64,000 bases of DNA from DASWIG01 sp965371445 (GTDB taxonomy: Bacteria > Acidobacteriota > Thermoanaerobaculia > Multivoradales > J023). Made by a program: the position numbers and the translations under genes. Shown piece by piece: positions 35,101-42,386 of this stretch; within the stretch, counting starts at the first letter, position 1, and each line of letters begins with the position of its first letter. The stretch covers positions 1-64,000 of the forward strand of contig CBDUYN010000028.1 of assembly GCA_965371445.1 (NCBI GenBank), in the 5' to 3' direction. Below the pieces are notes generated by a model. It was given only the letters and a program-made list of their open reading frames with translations, had not been told where the DNA came from and made no database searches.

Positions 35101-35186
35101 AAGGTCGTGGCGGCGGCGGCCGGGATCGCTACCGCCAACAGCGACAGCAGGCTCAGGATCAACGGAAGAGCTCTATTTGCGTTCAT
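29184..35186 (-). CDS. Giant DUF11-repeat surface protein with a DGFESG tail
   Basis: 2000 residues from the ATG at 35186, preceded by GGAG and starting a signal peptide. Order: a CSLREA-motif region (CDGTHCSLREAILEANAG), a prealbumin-like segment (GDLGTFSLDDDDAD), a propeller-like part with repeated FDPTTGTLYAG / LYTVDPATG blocks, a second prealbumin-like segment (FTDDVPGSGGFTLDDGGS), then ten DUF11-type Ig-like repeats of about 95 residues (IEITKTPA.Q....G..A.FTITVTNPG). A Cys-containing lectin-like region and the end FADGFESGDVSAWSSSVP follow. It is probably a secreted or surface-displayed adhesin or matrix protein. The repeats make the DNA between about 30.2 and 33.2 kb periodic. No peptidase or enzymatic motif was seen. 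Confidence 0.8.
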   Translation of the reverse strand: MNANRALPLILSLLSLLAVAIPAAAATTFVVNSAHDATDGLCDGTHCSLREAILEANAGFGLATIVLTGDLPEILDTVTIDTQPGGPSCVGNLLIRINGAGAMGDGLVLRASGNTVRGLVINGLPSPAPAITLTVSVDPSTSGIITNTVSVSSPTTDPNPGTNDTNVTQQTTVDPALGTITIVKDAVPDDAQDFSFSGDLGTFSLDDDDADPMLPSSMSFAVAPGFYSVSEDPVAGWLLIHALCDNGDPAFDIFVGAGETVTCTFFNAAPPTVPAGTGILFGTDASDGNLLTVGSMTGIGTVVGPMGVEQAFPSLAFDPTTGTLYAGEGAGEPNLYTVDPATGTTILVGSSGLGFASIGGMDFDSSGVLYASVNMAGNGGTGSDHLATLDTATGLAAVIGPFGTCTGVVLPAPLPPSGSCDLEGMEAIAFDESGTLWGAKSERGAAGAPGLYTIDPGTGVATFVAPIEDAFGFPASGGIVSLQFALDGTLFGGTARSLFGEGPGPQGLLKNLVFDDGGFLVTIDPATGLMRYVGGISATGGSSLGGLALGVGTIVIEKATVPAGGTGFGFTDDVPGSGGFTLDDGGSVSFKAEPGTYTVTESSLPSGWNLTAIDCVDPSGGTSTGGAAASIALALGETVTCTFTNSAVSIDIQKTPDTQTILAGGTASFTITLTNTGAAELTNVVVSDPAAPNCATTITTLSVGAPVAYGCTLAGVTADFTNTASVIADTPAGTQVSDSDSAEVIAVVAAIEVSKASLVPQVFAGNTATFTIGLRNVGLVDLTNLAVSDPLTPDCDRATGDLPALPPGGATSYTCETAPLFADLTNEATASADVPEGPPVNDSAIGVVEVVDPAIEITKTPAQQQILAGETAAFTITITNPGDTTLVGINVSDVQTPDCEAPGGVESTDPLPNLGPGQSIFWDCETEPRVADLTNVATVTAVTREGLPVDASASAFVEVIAPIEIIKSPTEQEILPGETATFTITLNNPGTVEKTNVEVTDPLTDACDITLPSLTAGGTFSYGCTTGPLAGDLTNVAKVTAETEAGTVEAESTAVVRVIDPPIAITKEPAAQVVDPGGIASFTITVSNPGTTPLTGVSVVDSQTAACTMALPDIPAGGEESYNCNTGALGAGFTNVATVTATASGVTVKASASAEVNVREPIVIVKTPAEQSVPFGAAATFTITITNEGTDEKTDVAVADPQTPDCERAAGELPALAPNGGSVTYTCTTDALSADLVNEATVTAEGSEGTVTASDSALVDVLTEILITKTPASQQLEAGTPATFTIEVTNGGDEALTDVAVADPATPACESDLGSLAPGVSVSYDCTTEPLFADLSNVATASALSSDGLVTATATAEVEVIQPLAITKEPPEQEILAGQTATFTITVSNPSAVTRTSVAVSDPLTSACDRAVGVLGDLAPGASTSYDCTTVSLFGSFTNVATATAEGPAGTVTASANALVLVLNPVIEITKTPAAQLVSPGDPASFTITVTHPGPGALTGLAVSDPLTPACDRLLGELPDLPPETSTFYDCQTGPLTADFTNLATVTATSEAGLEVNAAASAVVNVVNPIEIVKGPFEQQVVEGAKAAFTITVTNDGELEKTNVAVADPLSPDCNRALPDLAPNGGSATYTCESPPLFADLVNVATVTADSEEGPVTASASAFAEVIPSLPPVVAGVATETGPLAACDTVRSPVRRLQVAISGSEQAFVGADDPASYLLVGAGPDGDFATAACAGGAAGDDVPIEIVSLSLTGVDPVTVNAGLVLGGALDPGLYRLLVCDTITDAAGNALDGDGDMSPGGDFVLPFFRADPFNRFENGHFDDCPVTLDPWITLATAPNDVEAGVPGTDDSDGSPLSASARVAHALAEPASALAQCVAVEEGATYNLVARVRFNPLMGAVALFEKTCEFFAGAACTGASLGPVAIASVLEDEGGAWIFIASEVVAPEGAVTALCDFVVEGVGEGSDSFDVFFDGLFLGNLGLIFADGFESGDVSAWSSSVP

Positions 35187-35367
35187 CTTGGACTCCATCC
35201 AGGGGTCCGCCTCCGCGGGAGAGCCGAACGTCTTGTCGATCATGTGCGTGCCATTTTTCGCCATTCACCTCCGTCGTGCCCTGTTGCATGCTACCTCCCT
35301 TCCGGGGCACGCCCGTGGCTCAGAGCATTCGGCCTGGCTTCTCCGGCGGTCCCCGAAACCGCAGATC

Positions 35368-35502
35368 TCAACCTACGCCGAACACCACCGGGTCGCACCA
35401 CCCGGACGGGTAGGACAGGACGACGACGTCGAAGTCGCCGTGACAGGTCTGGCAGATGCCGGGCGGGAGGATCGGGTAGGTGAGGACCGGCTGGTGCCGT
35501 TG
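35368..35502 (-). pseudogene. Possible fragment of a heme-binding protein
   Basis: A minus-strand frame ends LPPGICQTCHGDFDVVVLSY...VVFGVG and a stop. CQTCH is a heme c motif. Upstream codons are proline- and arginine-rich with no convincing start. The remainder of the 35187-35621 gap shows nothing I can assign. Confidence 0.3.
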
Positions 35503-35621
35503 GAGGTGAGGGTGGTCCTGCCAGGGCGACCCAGGCGGTGAGGGTCGAGGCGAGAATTCCGAGAAGCAGACCGGCGGGGAGGGGTGGCCATTCACCGGAA
35601 CCGGACTCTCACCACGGGCTG

Positions 35622-36470
35622 CTACGGCACTTGTGTCGACCAAGCCAACGTGTTTCCGCTCTCGAAGCCGTCCGTGAAAATCGAAACGTCGACGATTTGG
35701 CCACGGATTTCCCCAGGAGAACCCACCGGGTCCTCTTTGTCATCCGGAAAATCCTGAGAATGGACGTTGACGTAGAAAAAACCAGCGGCGAGCTCGGCCT
35801 TAAAGACATCCGTCAACGGGCTCAGCACTCCGGAAAGGGGACTCGCACCAAGGCCGAAGCCTAAAACGGGATCTCCGTTTTCACCGATCGGTGCGTTGTG
35901 GATATGGGCGGCCGTCGGACTCGTCACGTCGTGAGTGCAATTGAGGGACAGCTCCGTCGCGGCGTCGTTCAGATCGGCCAAGCAGACGCCCATCGCGAGC
36001 GACAGGTTGGACGGGACCTGCTGGCCGGCATCCATCGTGAAGGAGAAGGAGTTGATGGTCCGCTCCCGGATCTGGCCGCGGATATCACCTCCCGGCCGCC
36101 CTGCCGCATGGAAGTGGACGTAGAGCGCACCCGCCAACAAATCGTCGATGTTCCCCTGCGTCAGCCCAGACCAGACAGCCGTCACCGGGCTGGTGGCTGG
36201 ATCGCCGAGGTCCTCCACTACCGTCGCCTCGTCGTCTGCTCCGGCTGGAGCTTTGTGAACATGAAAGTTCGTGGCGGTATCCACGTTATGGCTGCAGGTC
36301 AGGGTGAAAGTCTTCGCTGCCTCGTCGAGCTTCCCGCTGCACCCTCCGGTCGCGGAGCTGACTGTGGGAGGGACCTCCTGGCCGGCGTCGAGGTGGAAGA
36401 CGAAGCCTGTATCTTGTGCCAGTGCCTGTGTTGCCATCAGAGCGCCAAGCACCCATAGCATGTGTCTCAT
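35622..36470 (-). CDS. Secreted double-CHRD-domain protein with a DGFESG tail
   Basis: 280 residues. Signal peptide MRHMLWVLGALMATQALAQ, then two CHRD (chordin-type) domains: GFVFHLDAGQEVPPTVSSAT...YVHFHAAGRPGGDIRGQI and SFTMDAGQQVPSNLSLAMGV...YVNVHSQDFPDD..GEIRGQI. Both keep the opening AGQ.VP and closing IRGQI blocks. CHRD domains occur in many bacterial extracellular proteins without a settled role. The end is IFTDGFESGNTLAWSTQVP, the same tail as the giant DUF11 protein and the 217-residue protein at 36870. Confidence 0.85.
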   Translation of the reverse strand: MRHMLWVLGALMATQALAQDTGFVFHLDAGQEVPPTVSSATGGCSGKLDEAAKTFTLTCSHNVDTATNFHVHKAPAGADDEATVVEDLGDPATSPVTAVWSGLTQGNIDDLLAGALYVHFHAAGRPGGDIRGQIRERTINSFSFTMDAGQQVPSNLSLAMGVCLADLNDAATELSLNCTHDVTSPTAAHIHNAPIGENGDPVLGFGLGASPLSGVLSPLTDVFKAELAAGFFYVNVHSQDFPDDKEDPVGSPGEIRGQIVDVSIFTDGFESGNTLAWSTQVP

Positions 36471-36599
36471 GGGTCAGATACCTCCAGCTTGTTGGGAAGT
36501 CACCTGAATGGGATCATGGGAGCGATTCAAGGAGGCGACTCCACCGGTTCATGCTTCGCCGAGCCTAGGCCAGGCGGGCGCACCGTGTCAAGTACGACA

Positions 36600-36845
36600 C
36601 TGGGCACCAGCGGGGTGACGGGCACGATCGGCGGCCGCGGGGTCACCGGGGACTCGGCGAGCGCTGGCTCGTCGTCGGTTCCAGGCGCGGCTGCCGACGG
36701 CATCTACCCCAACACGGCGAGCCCGGTGACGGGCACGATCGGCGCCGAGCCCAGGCTGGCGCCGGCGCAGGCGAAGAGCTCACAGGTCTGCTCGAGCCGC
36801 GCCAGGGCGCCCATCGGCGGGTCGGAACGTAGGCTAGCCGCCCTG
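36600..36845 (-). pseudogene. Degenerate copy of the lectin-like C-terminal region of the DUF11 protein
   Basis: The plus-strand text around 36743-36830 parallels 29425-29510: CCCAGGCTGGC, then CGAAGA(A/G)CTC(G/A)CAGGTCT, then GCGCCCATC(A/G)GCGGGT. On the minus strand this encodes pieces equivalent to PLMGALALFEKTCEFF and GASLGPVAIAS of the giant protein, but stops and frame changes interrupt it. The rest of 36471-36869 holds no gene. Confidence 0.45.
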
Positions 36846-36922
36846 GGCGGCGGGCGGAGGCGGGACCGCTCACGGCACCGTGGACGACCACATCAAAGTA
36901 TCTCCACTCTCGAAGCCGTCGA
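36846..36922. repeat. 77-bp repeat encoding the DGFESG tail, copy A
   Basis: Positions 36846-36922 match 37673-37749 with two substitutions. On the minus strand this copy encodes the last residues (GFESGDTLMWSSTVP) and stop of the 217-residue protein plus its 3' flank. Confidence 0.88.
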
Positions 36923-37523
36923 CGAAGATCTGCCCGACGACCATCGAATCCGCCGAAATGTTGTCGAATCCCACGGTACCGATGTAAAGGGTTCCGCTCG
37001 AGCTCGGGGCACCCGTTTGATGACGGATCACGAGCCGGGTGACGCCGCCGATGGTCGCACTGTAGGGGCCCGCGGTGCCCACCGAGGTCATATCGATCTC
37101 TGCCAGGGAAAACCCGATGGTGTGCCAGGCGCCATCGGCGGCAACCGCAAAAGAGCTCGTGCTCGTCCACCGGGCGTTGCCCGCGACCAGCACCACGCGC
37201 ATGTCGAGCGCCGCGCCAGTGAACACCTTGACGTCCAGGTTGATGGCCGTCACACCCGCGGTCGCGTAGTCGCCGATCCAAGTGCCGCTGGAGTTGAACG
37301 CGGCCGCCCTGCCTCCAGGCCCACCCATTCCGTCCGCAATGATCCGGAGGTAGTTGTCACCGCTCCCCGTGGGGCCGCCATCGGGCACATTCGTGGGAGC
37401 ATCACCCATCCAGTCCTGGACGGTGCCGTCTTCAAAATCGGATCCGCTGCTGAGCAAAATCGCCCAGATCGGGGCTGCTATCAGGACGCCGAGCGCCACG
37501 AGCAAGAGTCTCGAAAGTCTCAT
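36870..37523 (-). CDS. Secreted lectin/CBM-like beta-sandwich protein with a DGFESG tail
   Basis: 217 residues: signal peptide (MRLSRLLLVALGVLIAAPIWA), then a beta-rich body with DFEDGTVQDWMGD near the start, GSGDNYLRIIADGMGG and ATAGVTAINLDVKVFTGAAL, AWHTIGFSLAEIDMTSVG. This layout is common in galactose-binding-like or concanavalin-like domains that sit beside glycoside or cell-surface proteins. The end is VGQIFVDGFESGDTLMWSSTVP. No catalytic residues. The product is probably secreted or surface-attached; the tail shared with its neighbours suggests a common export or anchoring route. Confidence 0.75.
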   Translation of the reverse strand: MRLSRLLLVALGVLIAAPIWAILLSSGSDFEDGTVQDWMGDAPTNVPDGGPTGSGDNYLRIIADGMGGPGGRAAAFNSSGTWIGDYATAGVTAINLDVKVFTGAALDMRVVLVAGNARWTSTSSFAVAADGAWHTIGFSLAEIDMTSVGTAGPYSATIGGVTRLVIRHQTGAPSSSGTLYIGTVGFDNISADSMVVGQIFVDGFESGDTLMWSSTVP

Positions 37524-37672
37524 GGGTCAGATTCTCCAGCGGTGGGAAATCATCCGTGCCGGGTCGGAGCGATTCGACAAGCTACCAGATCGTGAAGTAT
37601 ATACCACTGGCTCGGGATGGCAATCCGCGACGCGCCTGCGACTGACCCTCACCACGGGCTGCTCGCCGCCGT

Positions 37673-37749
37673 GGCGGCGGGCGGAGGCGGGACCGCTCAC
37701 GGCACCGTGGACGAGCACATCGAAGTATCTCCACTCTCGAAGCCGTCGA
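37673..37749. repeat. 77-bp repeat encoding the DGFESG tail, copy B (detached)
   Basis: This copy encodes GFESGDTSMCSSTVP and a stop on the minus strand but has no gene in front of it; the tail Trp is changed to Cys. A 16-base piece (CTCACCACGGGCTGCT) just past its stop (37648-37663) also occurs at the stop of the CHRD gene (35608-35623). Confidence 0.85.
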
Positions 37750-37915
37750 GGGCCGAGGAAGAGGCCGCCGGGCGCAAGAGGAGACCGCCGCCCGCAAGGT
37801 CGCCGAGGTGAAGGCGGAAGAGGAGGAGGCCGCCCGCAAGGCCGCTGAAGAACGTGCCAAGGCCGCCGAAGAGAAGATCGCGCAGCTCGAGGCCCTACTC
37901 GGACGGCAGGACTGA
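37750..37915 (+). pseudogene. C-terminal coiled-coil fragment joined to the tail repeat
   Basis: The plus strand encodes EETAARKVAEVKAEEEEAAR, then KAAEEKIAQLEALLGRQD and a stop. This Ala/Glu/Lys coil ending in a short hydrophobic helix resembles the tails of Uma2-family proteins, though other coiled-coil proteins are possible. No start is in frame: the sequence begins where the 77-bp repeat ends. In the rest of 37524-37942 I see only this, the repeat copy B and a terminator-like hairpin. Confidence 0.5.
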
Positions 37916-37925
37916 GTAGCCTTCG

Positions 37926-37942
37926 GGACGCGGAAAGCGTCC
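37926..37942 (-). terminator. Hairpin directly after thrC
   Basis: GGACGC, five-base loop, GCGTCC, starting one base after the thrC stop. No T-run, so a weak candidate. Confidence 0.35.
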
Positions 37943-39241
37943 TCACCAGCTCAGCAAGAAATCCTTCAATGCCGCCAATTCCGCAGCCAGCGGCACCGCC
38001 CGGCTCGGACGCTCCAAACACACCGCAAGCCGCTCCGGAACCTCGATCTCGCGTCCGACGAGCGGCTCGACGTGCTCGCGGAACTTGACCGGGTGAGCCG
38101 TCGAAAGAAAGATCCCGGGGGACCCCTCCCCCACCGCTTGCCGCGCTTCGCGCAGCCCCAGAAACGCCACCGCCGTATGCGGATCCACGGCGTAGCCGTA
38201 GCGATCGTAGACCTCACGAATCGCGCGCCGCGTCGCCTCGTCGTCGTGGCGGTTGCCGGCGACGGCGCGGCGCAGGGCCTCCACGCCGCCGTAGAGCGCT
38301 TCCATACGGACGAAGTTCGACGGGTTGCCGACGTCCATGGCGTTCGAGATCGTGGCGACCGACGGCCTGGCGCGGTAGGTTCCCGTCTCCAGGTACTCGG
38401 GCACCACGTCGTTGGCGTTCGACGCGGCGACGAACCTGGTGACCGGAAGGCCGCAGCGGTGAGCGATCAAACCCGCCGTCAGGTTGCCGAAATTGCCGCT
38501 CGGCACCGCGATCCAGGGCGGCGGCGAGCCCGCCGGAAGCTGGGCCACCGCGTGGACGTAGTAGACCATCTGCGGTAGGAGGCGTCCGACGTTGATCGAG
38601 TTGGCCGAGGTCAGCGACAGCCGCTGCGAGAGCTCGCGGTCCGCGAACGCCGCCTTCACGAGGCGTTGGCAGTCGTCGAAGCTGCCGTCGACGGCGAGCG
38701 CCTCGACGTTCTCGCCCAGGGTCGTGAGCTGCTTCTCCTGGAGCGGCGTGACCCTTCCTTGCGGAAAGAGGACCGCGACCCGCGTCCCCTCGACACCGAG
38801 GAAGGCCTGGGCGACGGCGCTGCCGGTATCGCCCGAGGTGGCCACGAGGACCGTCAGCGGGTCCTCGGCCGTTCCCTGGCTCAGGTAGCCCAGGAAGCGG
38901 GCCAGGAACCGCGCGCCGACGTCCTTGAAGGCGAGCGTCGGACCGTGGAAAAGCTCGAGGACGTAGAGGCCGTCTTCAAGACGGCGCAGCGGGACCTCGA
39001 AGTCGAGGGCCGAGGCGATCAAGCGACGAGCCTCGTCGGCGTCGACGTCGGCGAGGAAGGGAGCGAGGAGCCGAGCGCCCGTCTCGGCCATGTCGGCGCC
39101 GGCGAGACGGGCGAAGAAGTCGTTGGAGAAGCGTGGCAGGCTCTCGGGCATGTAGAGGCCGCCGTCGGGGGCGAGGCCTTGCAGTAGGGCGGTAGCAAAA
39201 TCGGCGGCCGGAGCTTTGCCTTGAGTGCTTGAGTATCGCAT
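37943..39241 (-). CDS. thrC: Threonine synthase
   Basis: 432 residues, PLP-dependent, converting O-phosphohomoserine to threonine. It starts MRYSSTQGKAPAADFATALLQGLAPDGGLYMPE, typical of the long ThrC family. The PLP lysine lies in GPTLAFKDVGARFLARFL, and the phosphate-binding region includes VATSGDTGSAVAQAF and PSGNFGNLTAG. It is the last gene of asd-thrB-thrC, three bases after thrB, so translation is probably coupled. A hairpin follows the stop. Confidence 0.97.
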   Translation of the reverse strand: MRYSSTQGKAPAADFATALLQGLAPDGGLYMPESLPRFSNDFFARLAGADMAETGARLLAPFLADVDADEARRLIASALDFEVPLRRLEDGLYVLELFHGPTLAFKDVGARFLARFLGYLSQGTAEDPLTVLVATSGDTGSAVAQAFLGVEGTRVAVLFPQGRVTPLQEKQLTTLGENVEALAVDGSFDDCQRLVKAAFADRELSQRLSLTSANSINVGRLLPQMVYYVHAVAQLPAGSPPPWIAVPSGNFGNLTAGLIAHRCGLPVTRFVAASNANDVVPEYLETGTYRARPSVATISNAMDVGNPSNFVRMEALYGGVEALRRAVAGNRHDDEATRRAIREVYDRYGYAVDPHTAVAFLGLREARQAVGEGSPGIFLSTAHPVKFREHVEPLVGREIEVPERLAVCLERPSRAVPLAAELAALKDFLLSW

Positions 39242-39244
39242 GGC

Positions 39245-40231
39245 TTACGTTGGCGCGTCCTTCTCTCTCAGCACTCGCGCTCCCGGCGCGCCGACGGTGG
39301 AGACGAAGACGTCGAAGCCACCGACCGCCCCGAAAAGGGCCTCGGCCATGGCCTCGCCGATGGTCTCGGCGGCGGCACGGTGGATCGCCAGCGCGAAGGT
39401 CGAAGGTCCCGAGCCCGACAGGCTACAGCCCAGGGCTCCCGCGGCGAGCGCCGCCTGCTTCATCTCCTGGAAACCCGGAACCTGCGCCGAGCGCAGCGGC
39501 TCGGCCACCGCGTCGTGAAGGGCGCTGCGCAAGAGGCCGGGGTCGCCGCGGTAGAGGCCCGCCACGAAAGCGGCGGTGTTGCCCCATTGGGCCACCGCCT
39601 CTCGCAGCCCCACCCGGTCTCCCAGGAGCCGACGCGCTTGCCCGGTGTCGACCTCCACGTGCGGACGGACGACGGCACAGGAGAGATCCTCCGGAACCGG
39701 CAGCTCCAAGACCGTGAAGGCACCGCCGCCGAGGTCCTGGCGCACCAGGACGAAGCCGCCGTAGAGCGAGGCGGCGGCGTTGTCGCCGTGCGCCGCGCCG
39801 CAGCCGACGCGCTCGCCCTCGACCGCGGCGGCGAGAAGCGTCTCCCGCGGCAAGCCGAGGCCGAAGAGGGCGTCGACGGCGACCGCGGCCGCCACGGCGC
39901 TCGCCGCGGAAGAGCCCAGGCCGCTCGCCAGCGGCAGACCCTTCTCCAGACGTAGCTCGACGCCCGAGCTTCGGCCGGCCGCGGCGTTCAGGACGTTGTC
40001 GAGGAGCCACTGCGCCGCGCCGCCGGCGGTGTTTCTCGCGGCCTCTCGCGGCAGCCGGCCGCCGTCGCCCTCGACCGCCGTCAGGACGACTCCCGGCTCT
40101 TCCTGCCGGCGCGCCGCCACGACGTCGCCCGGCTCTTCGAGCGCGAAGCCGAAGACGTCGAAGCCGCAACCGACGTTGGCGACCGAGCCGGGCGCATAGG
40201 CCCGTACCCAGGAGCTTTTCTCCTCACCCAT
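39245..40231 (-). CDS. thrB: Homoserine kinase
   Basis: 328 residues, GHMP kinase fold, phosphorylating homoserine. Key motifs: YAPGSVANVGCGFDVFGFAL at the N-terminus, the phosphate loop LPLASGLGSSAASAVAAAVA and the C-terminal CSLSGSGPSTFALA. The length fits the family. It lies 8 bp after asd and 3 bp before thrC. The direct route to threonine is therefore present as one operon, but no homoserine dehydrogenase or aspartokinase gene is in the window. Confidence 0.96.
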   Translation of the reverse strand: MGEEKSSWVRAYAPGSVANVGCGFDVFGFALEEPGDVVAARRQEEPGVVLTAVEGDGGRLPREAARNTAGGAAQWLLDNVLNAAAGRSSGVELRLEKGLPLASGLGSSAASAVAAAVAVDALFGLGLPRETLLAAAVEGERVGCGAAHGDNAAASLYGGFVLVRQDLGGGAFTVLELPVPEDLSCAVVRPHVEVDTGQARRLLGDRVGLREAVAQWGNTAAFVAGLYRGDPGLLRSALHDAVAEPLRSAQVPGFQEMKQAALAAGALGCSLSGSGPSTFALAIHRAAAETIGEAMAEALFGAVGGFDVFVSTVGAPGARVLREKDAPT

Positions 40232-40239
40232 CCTGCGAC

Positions 40240-41370
40240 CTACTGCTCGACGTGGAGCCCCTCGACGAGCCCGCGGGCGATCGCCAGCTCCGCGATCAGG
40301 AGCGCGCCGCCCGCCGCGCCACGCAGCGTGTTGTGCGAGAGGGTCACGAACTTGTAGTCGAAGAGTGGACAGGTCCGCGCCCGGCCGATGACGATCGCCA
40401 TGCCGCGGTCGCTGTAGCGGTGGAGCCGCGGCTGGGGAGCGTCGGGAGCGTCGATGTAGTGAATGGCCTGCTCCGGCGCCAGGGGGAGGTTCAGAAGCTG
40501 CGGTTGGCCGGCGAAGTTCTCCCAGGCGAGCTTGAGCTCGTCGAGGCTCGCCTTTTCGCGCAGCTTGACCGACACGCAGATCGTGTGCCCGTCGGACACC
40601 GGGACCCGGTTACACGCCGCGCTCACCACCAGGTCGTGCCCTTCGACCTTGCCGTCGACCACCTTGCCGAGAATCTTGCGGGTCTCTTGCTCGATTTTTT
40701 CCTCCTCCTGGGGGATGAAGGGGATGAGGTTGTCGAGCACCATGACGCTCGGCAGCCGGGCGACCCCGGCTCCCGAGACCGCCTGCATGGTCACGGCGTG
40801 GACCCGCTCGACGCCGAAGTGGTCGACGAGGGGTTTCAGGGCCAGGACAAGGCCGATCGTCGAGCCATTGGGGTTGGTCAGGAGCGCACCGCCGTGGCCG
40901 AACTTCTGGGCACGGATCAACGCCAGGTGGTCGGCGTTGACCTCCGGAACGAGGAGCGGTACGTCCTCGTCGAGGCGATGGTAGCCAGCGTTGGAGACTA
41001 CCACGTGGCCGGTTTCCGCGAAGACTGTCTCGATCGGTCCTGCCGAATCGGAGTCGAGGGCCGAGAAGACCAATCGGCACCCCTTGGCCGAGGCCGGCTC
41101 CGTGGGGCGGATCTCGAGATCCGCGACCTCCGGCGCGAGCGGAGATTTCTGGATCCAGCGAACGACCTCGCCGTACTTGCGCCCTACGGAGCCTTCCGAA
41201 GCGGCCAGGGCCTCGACCTTGAACCAGGGATGATCGCCCAAGAGCTCGATGAACGTCTGACCGACGCTTCCCGTCGCCCCCAGGATCGCCACCGGCGTAC
41301 GGCCACCTTGGAGCTTCGCCACCTCCGACCAGACCGGGTCGGAACGATTTGCCTCACGTCCGATCAACAT
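40240..41370 (-). CDS. asd: Aspartate-semialdehyde dehydrogenase with Gly at the catalytic Cys position
   Basis: 376 residues from an ATG with GGAGGTGA just upstream. NADP-binding VAILGATGSVGQTFIELL, then LVFSALDSDSAG, and further TMQAVSGAGVARLPSV, NRVPVSDGHT and FVTLSHNTLRGAAGGALL, which identify the archaeal/fungal-type ASADH. In the family the nucleophile lies in TNPNCSTIG; here residues 164-172 read TNPNGSTIG. The codon at 40864-40866 is GGC, one substitution from TGC. Without that Cys the thioester step cannot occur, so either this copy is inactive, the base is an error, or the enzyme has another role. The other family motifs, including the His of RVPVSDGHT, are intact. First gene of the threonine operon. 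Confidence 0.92.
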   Translation of the reverse strand: MLIGREANRSDPVWSEVAKLQGGRTPVAILGATGSVGQTFIELLGDHPWFKVEALAASEGSVGRKYGEVVRWIQKSPLAPEVADLEIRPTEPASAKGCRLVFSALDSDSAGPIETVFAETGHVVVSNAGYHRLDEDVPLLVPEVNADHLALIRAQKFGHGGALLTNPNGSTIGLVLALKPLVDHFGVERVHAVTMQAVSGAGVARLPSVMVLDNLIPFIPQEEEKIEQETRKILGKVVDGKVEGHDLVVSAACNRVPVSDGHTICVSVKLREKASLDELKLAWENFAGQPQLLNLPLAPEQAIHYIDAPDAPQPRLHRYSDRGMAIVIGRARTCPLFDYKFVTLSHNTLRGAAGGALLIAELAIARGLVEGLHVEQ

Positions 41371-41544
41371 CGCTCACCTCCAGGGCCGCCGAATTTCAGG
41401 ACTTTCACGTCATGCAAGCTCCATGGCCGAACCCGGTGAGCCTACTACAACCGGTTTCTCCCGGAACCTCCGCCGCGCAGCAAGCGATCTCTCCCCAGTG
41501 CTATAGCATCAGCCAGGTCGAGGGGGTTCTCTGAGGTGCCAGCC

Positions 41545-42378
41545 ATGAAGCCGTCCCAACCTGGTCCGAGTGAATCCGTGAACTCGCGAGACGAGCTCCG
41601 CGCCGAGCTCGAAGAGGTGCGCCGGGAGCTCGAGGCGCTACGCGCCGCCGTCGAGGAGCGGCAGACAGGCGAAGCGCGTACGCGAAGCACCTTCTTGAGC
41701 AACATCGGCCACGAGATCCGGACACCGCTCAACGAAGTCCTCGGGATGACCTCCCTGCTGCTGGCCATGGACCTCACGCCCGAGCAGCAGGAGTACGTCG
41801 GAGCCATCCAGTCGAGCTCCGAGGGCCTGCTGAAGACGCTGGGCGACATCCTCGAATACTCTCAGATCGAGGCCGGAGAGCTTGAGATGCATAGCTCGGC
41901 TTTCGATCCGCGCTCTCTCGTCGGAGAGGCGATCGACCTCCTGGAGCTCGCCGTCGCCGAAAAGGGTCTCAAGCTCAGCTGCCGGATCGAGCCCGAGGTG
42001 CCGACACACCTTGTCGGCGACCCGGCGCGCCTCGCTCAGGTCCTCCATGAGCTCTTGAGCAACGCCGTCAAGTTCACCCGCGCCGGCAGGGTGACCTTGG
42101 TGGTGGCCTTGGACCGAGACGACGAGACGACTGCCCTCCTGCGCTTCGTGGTGAGCGACAGCGGCATCGGCATCTCCGAGGAGCAGCGGGCCACCCTCTT
42201 CGACCCCTTCACCCAGGGCGACGCGTCGGCCACCCGAAGTTACGGGGGGACCGGGCTGGGCCTCGCGATCGCCCGCAGCCTCGCCGAGAAGATGGGCGGC
42301 GAGATCGCTGTGGCGAGCGTCCCCGACAGGGGCTCAAGGTTCACCTTCTCGGTGCCGTTGAGCAAGGCCGTGACATAA
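41545..42378 (+). CDS. Soluble sensor histidine kinase without an input domain
   Basis: 277 residues from the ATG at 41545 (GAGG about nine bases before; a GTG at 41536 is an alternative). A coiled coil (residues ~12-45, ELEEVRRELEALRAAVEER) leads into the H-box FLSNIGHEIRTPLNEVLGM with phosphoacceptor His56, followed by N-box HELLSNAVKFT, G1 DSGIGIS, F-box LFDPFTQGD and G2 GGTGLGLAIARSLAEKMGG. The order and residues are those of hybrid-type kinases, but there is no transmembrane, PAS or receiver domain. The signal must come through the N-terminal coil or a partner protein. No response regulator gene is adjacent. Eight bases separate it from the next gene. Confidence 0.88.
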   Translation: MKPSQPGPSESVNSRDELRAELEEVRRELEALRAAVEERQTGEARTRSTFLSNIGHEIRTPLNEVLGMTSLLLAMDLTPEQQEYVGAIQSSSEGLLKTLGDILEYSQIEAGELEMHSSAFDPRSLVGEAIDLLELAVAEKGLKLSCRIEPEVPTHLVGDPARLAQVLHELLSNAVKFTRAGRVTLVVALDRDDETTALLRFVVSDSGIGISEEQRATLFDPFTQGDASATRSYGGTGLGLAIARSLAEKMGGEIAVASVPDRGSRFTFSVPLSKAVT

Positions 42379-42386
42379 TCCGCGCC

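Noticed and set aside
33669..35483. 604-codon plus-strand open frame opposite the giant DUF11 gene
   Set aside because: Low-complexity Arg/Gly-rich product antisense to a clear signal-peptide protein.
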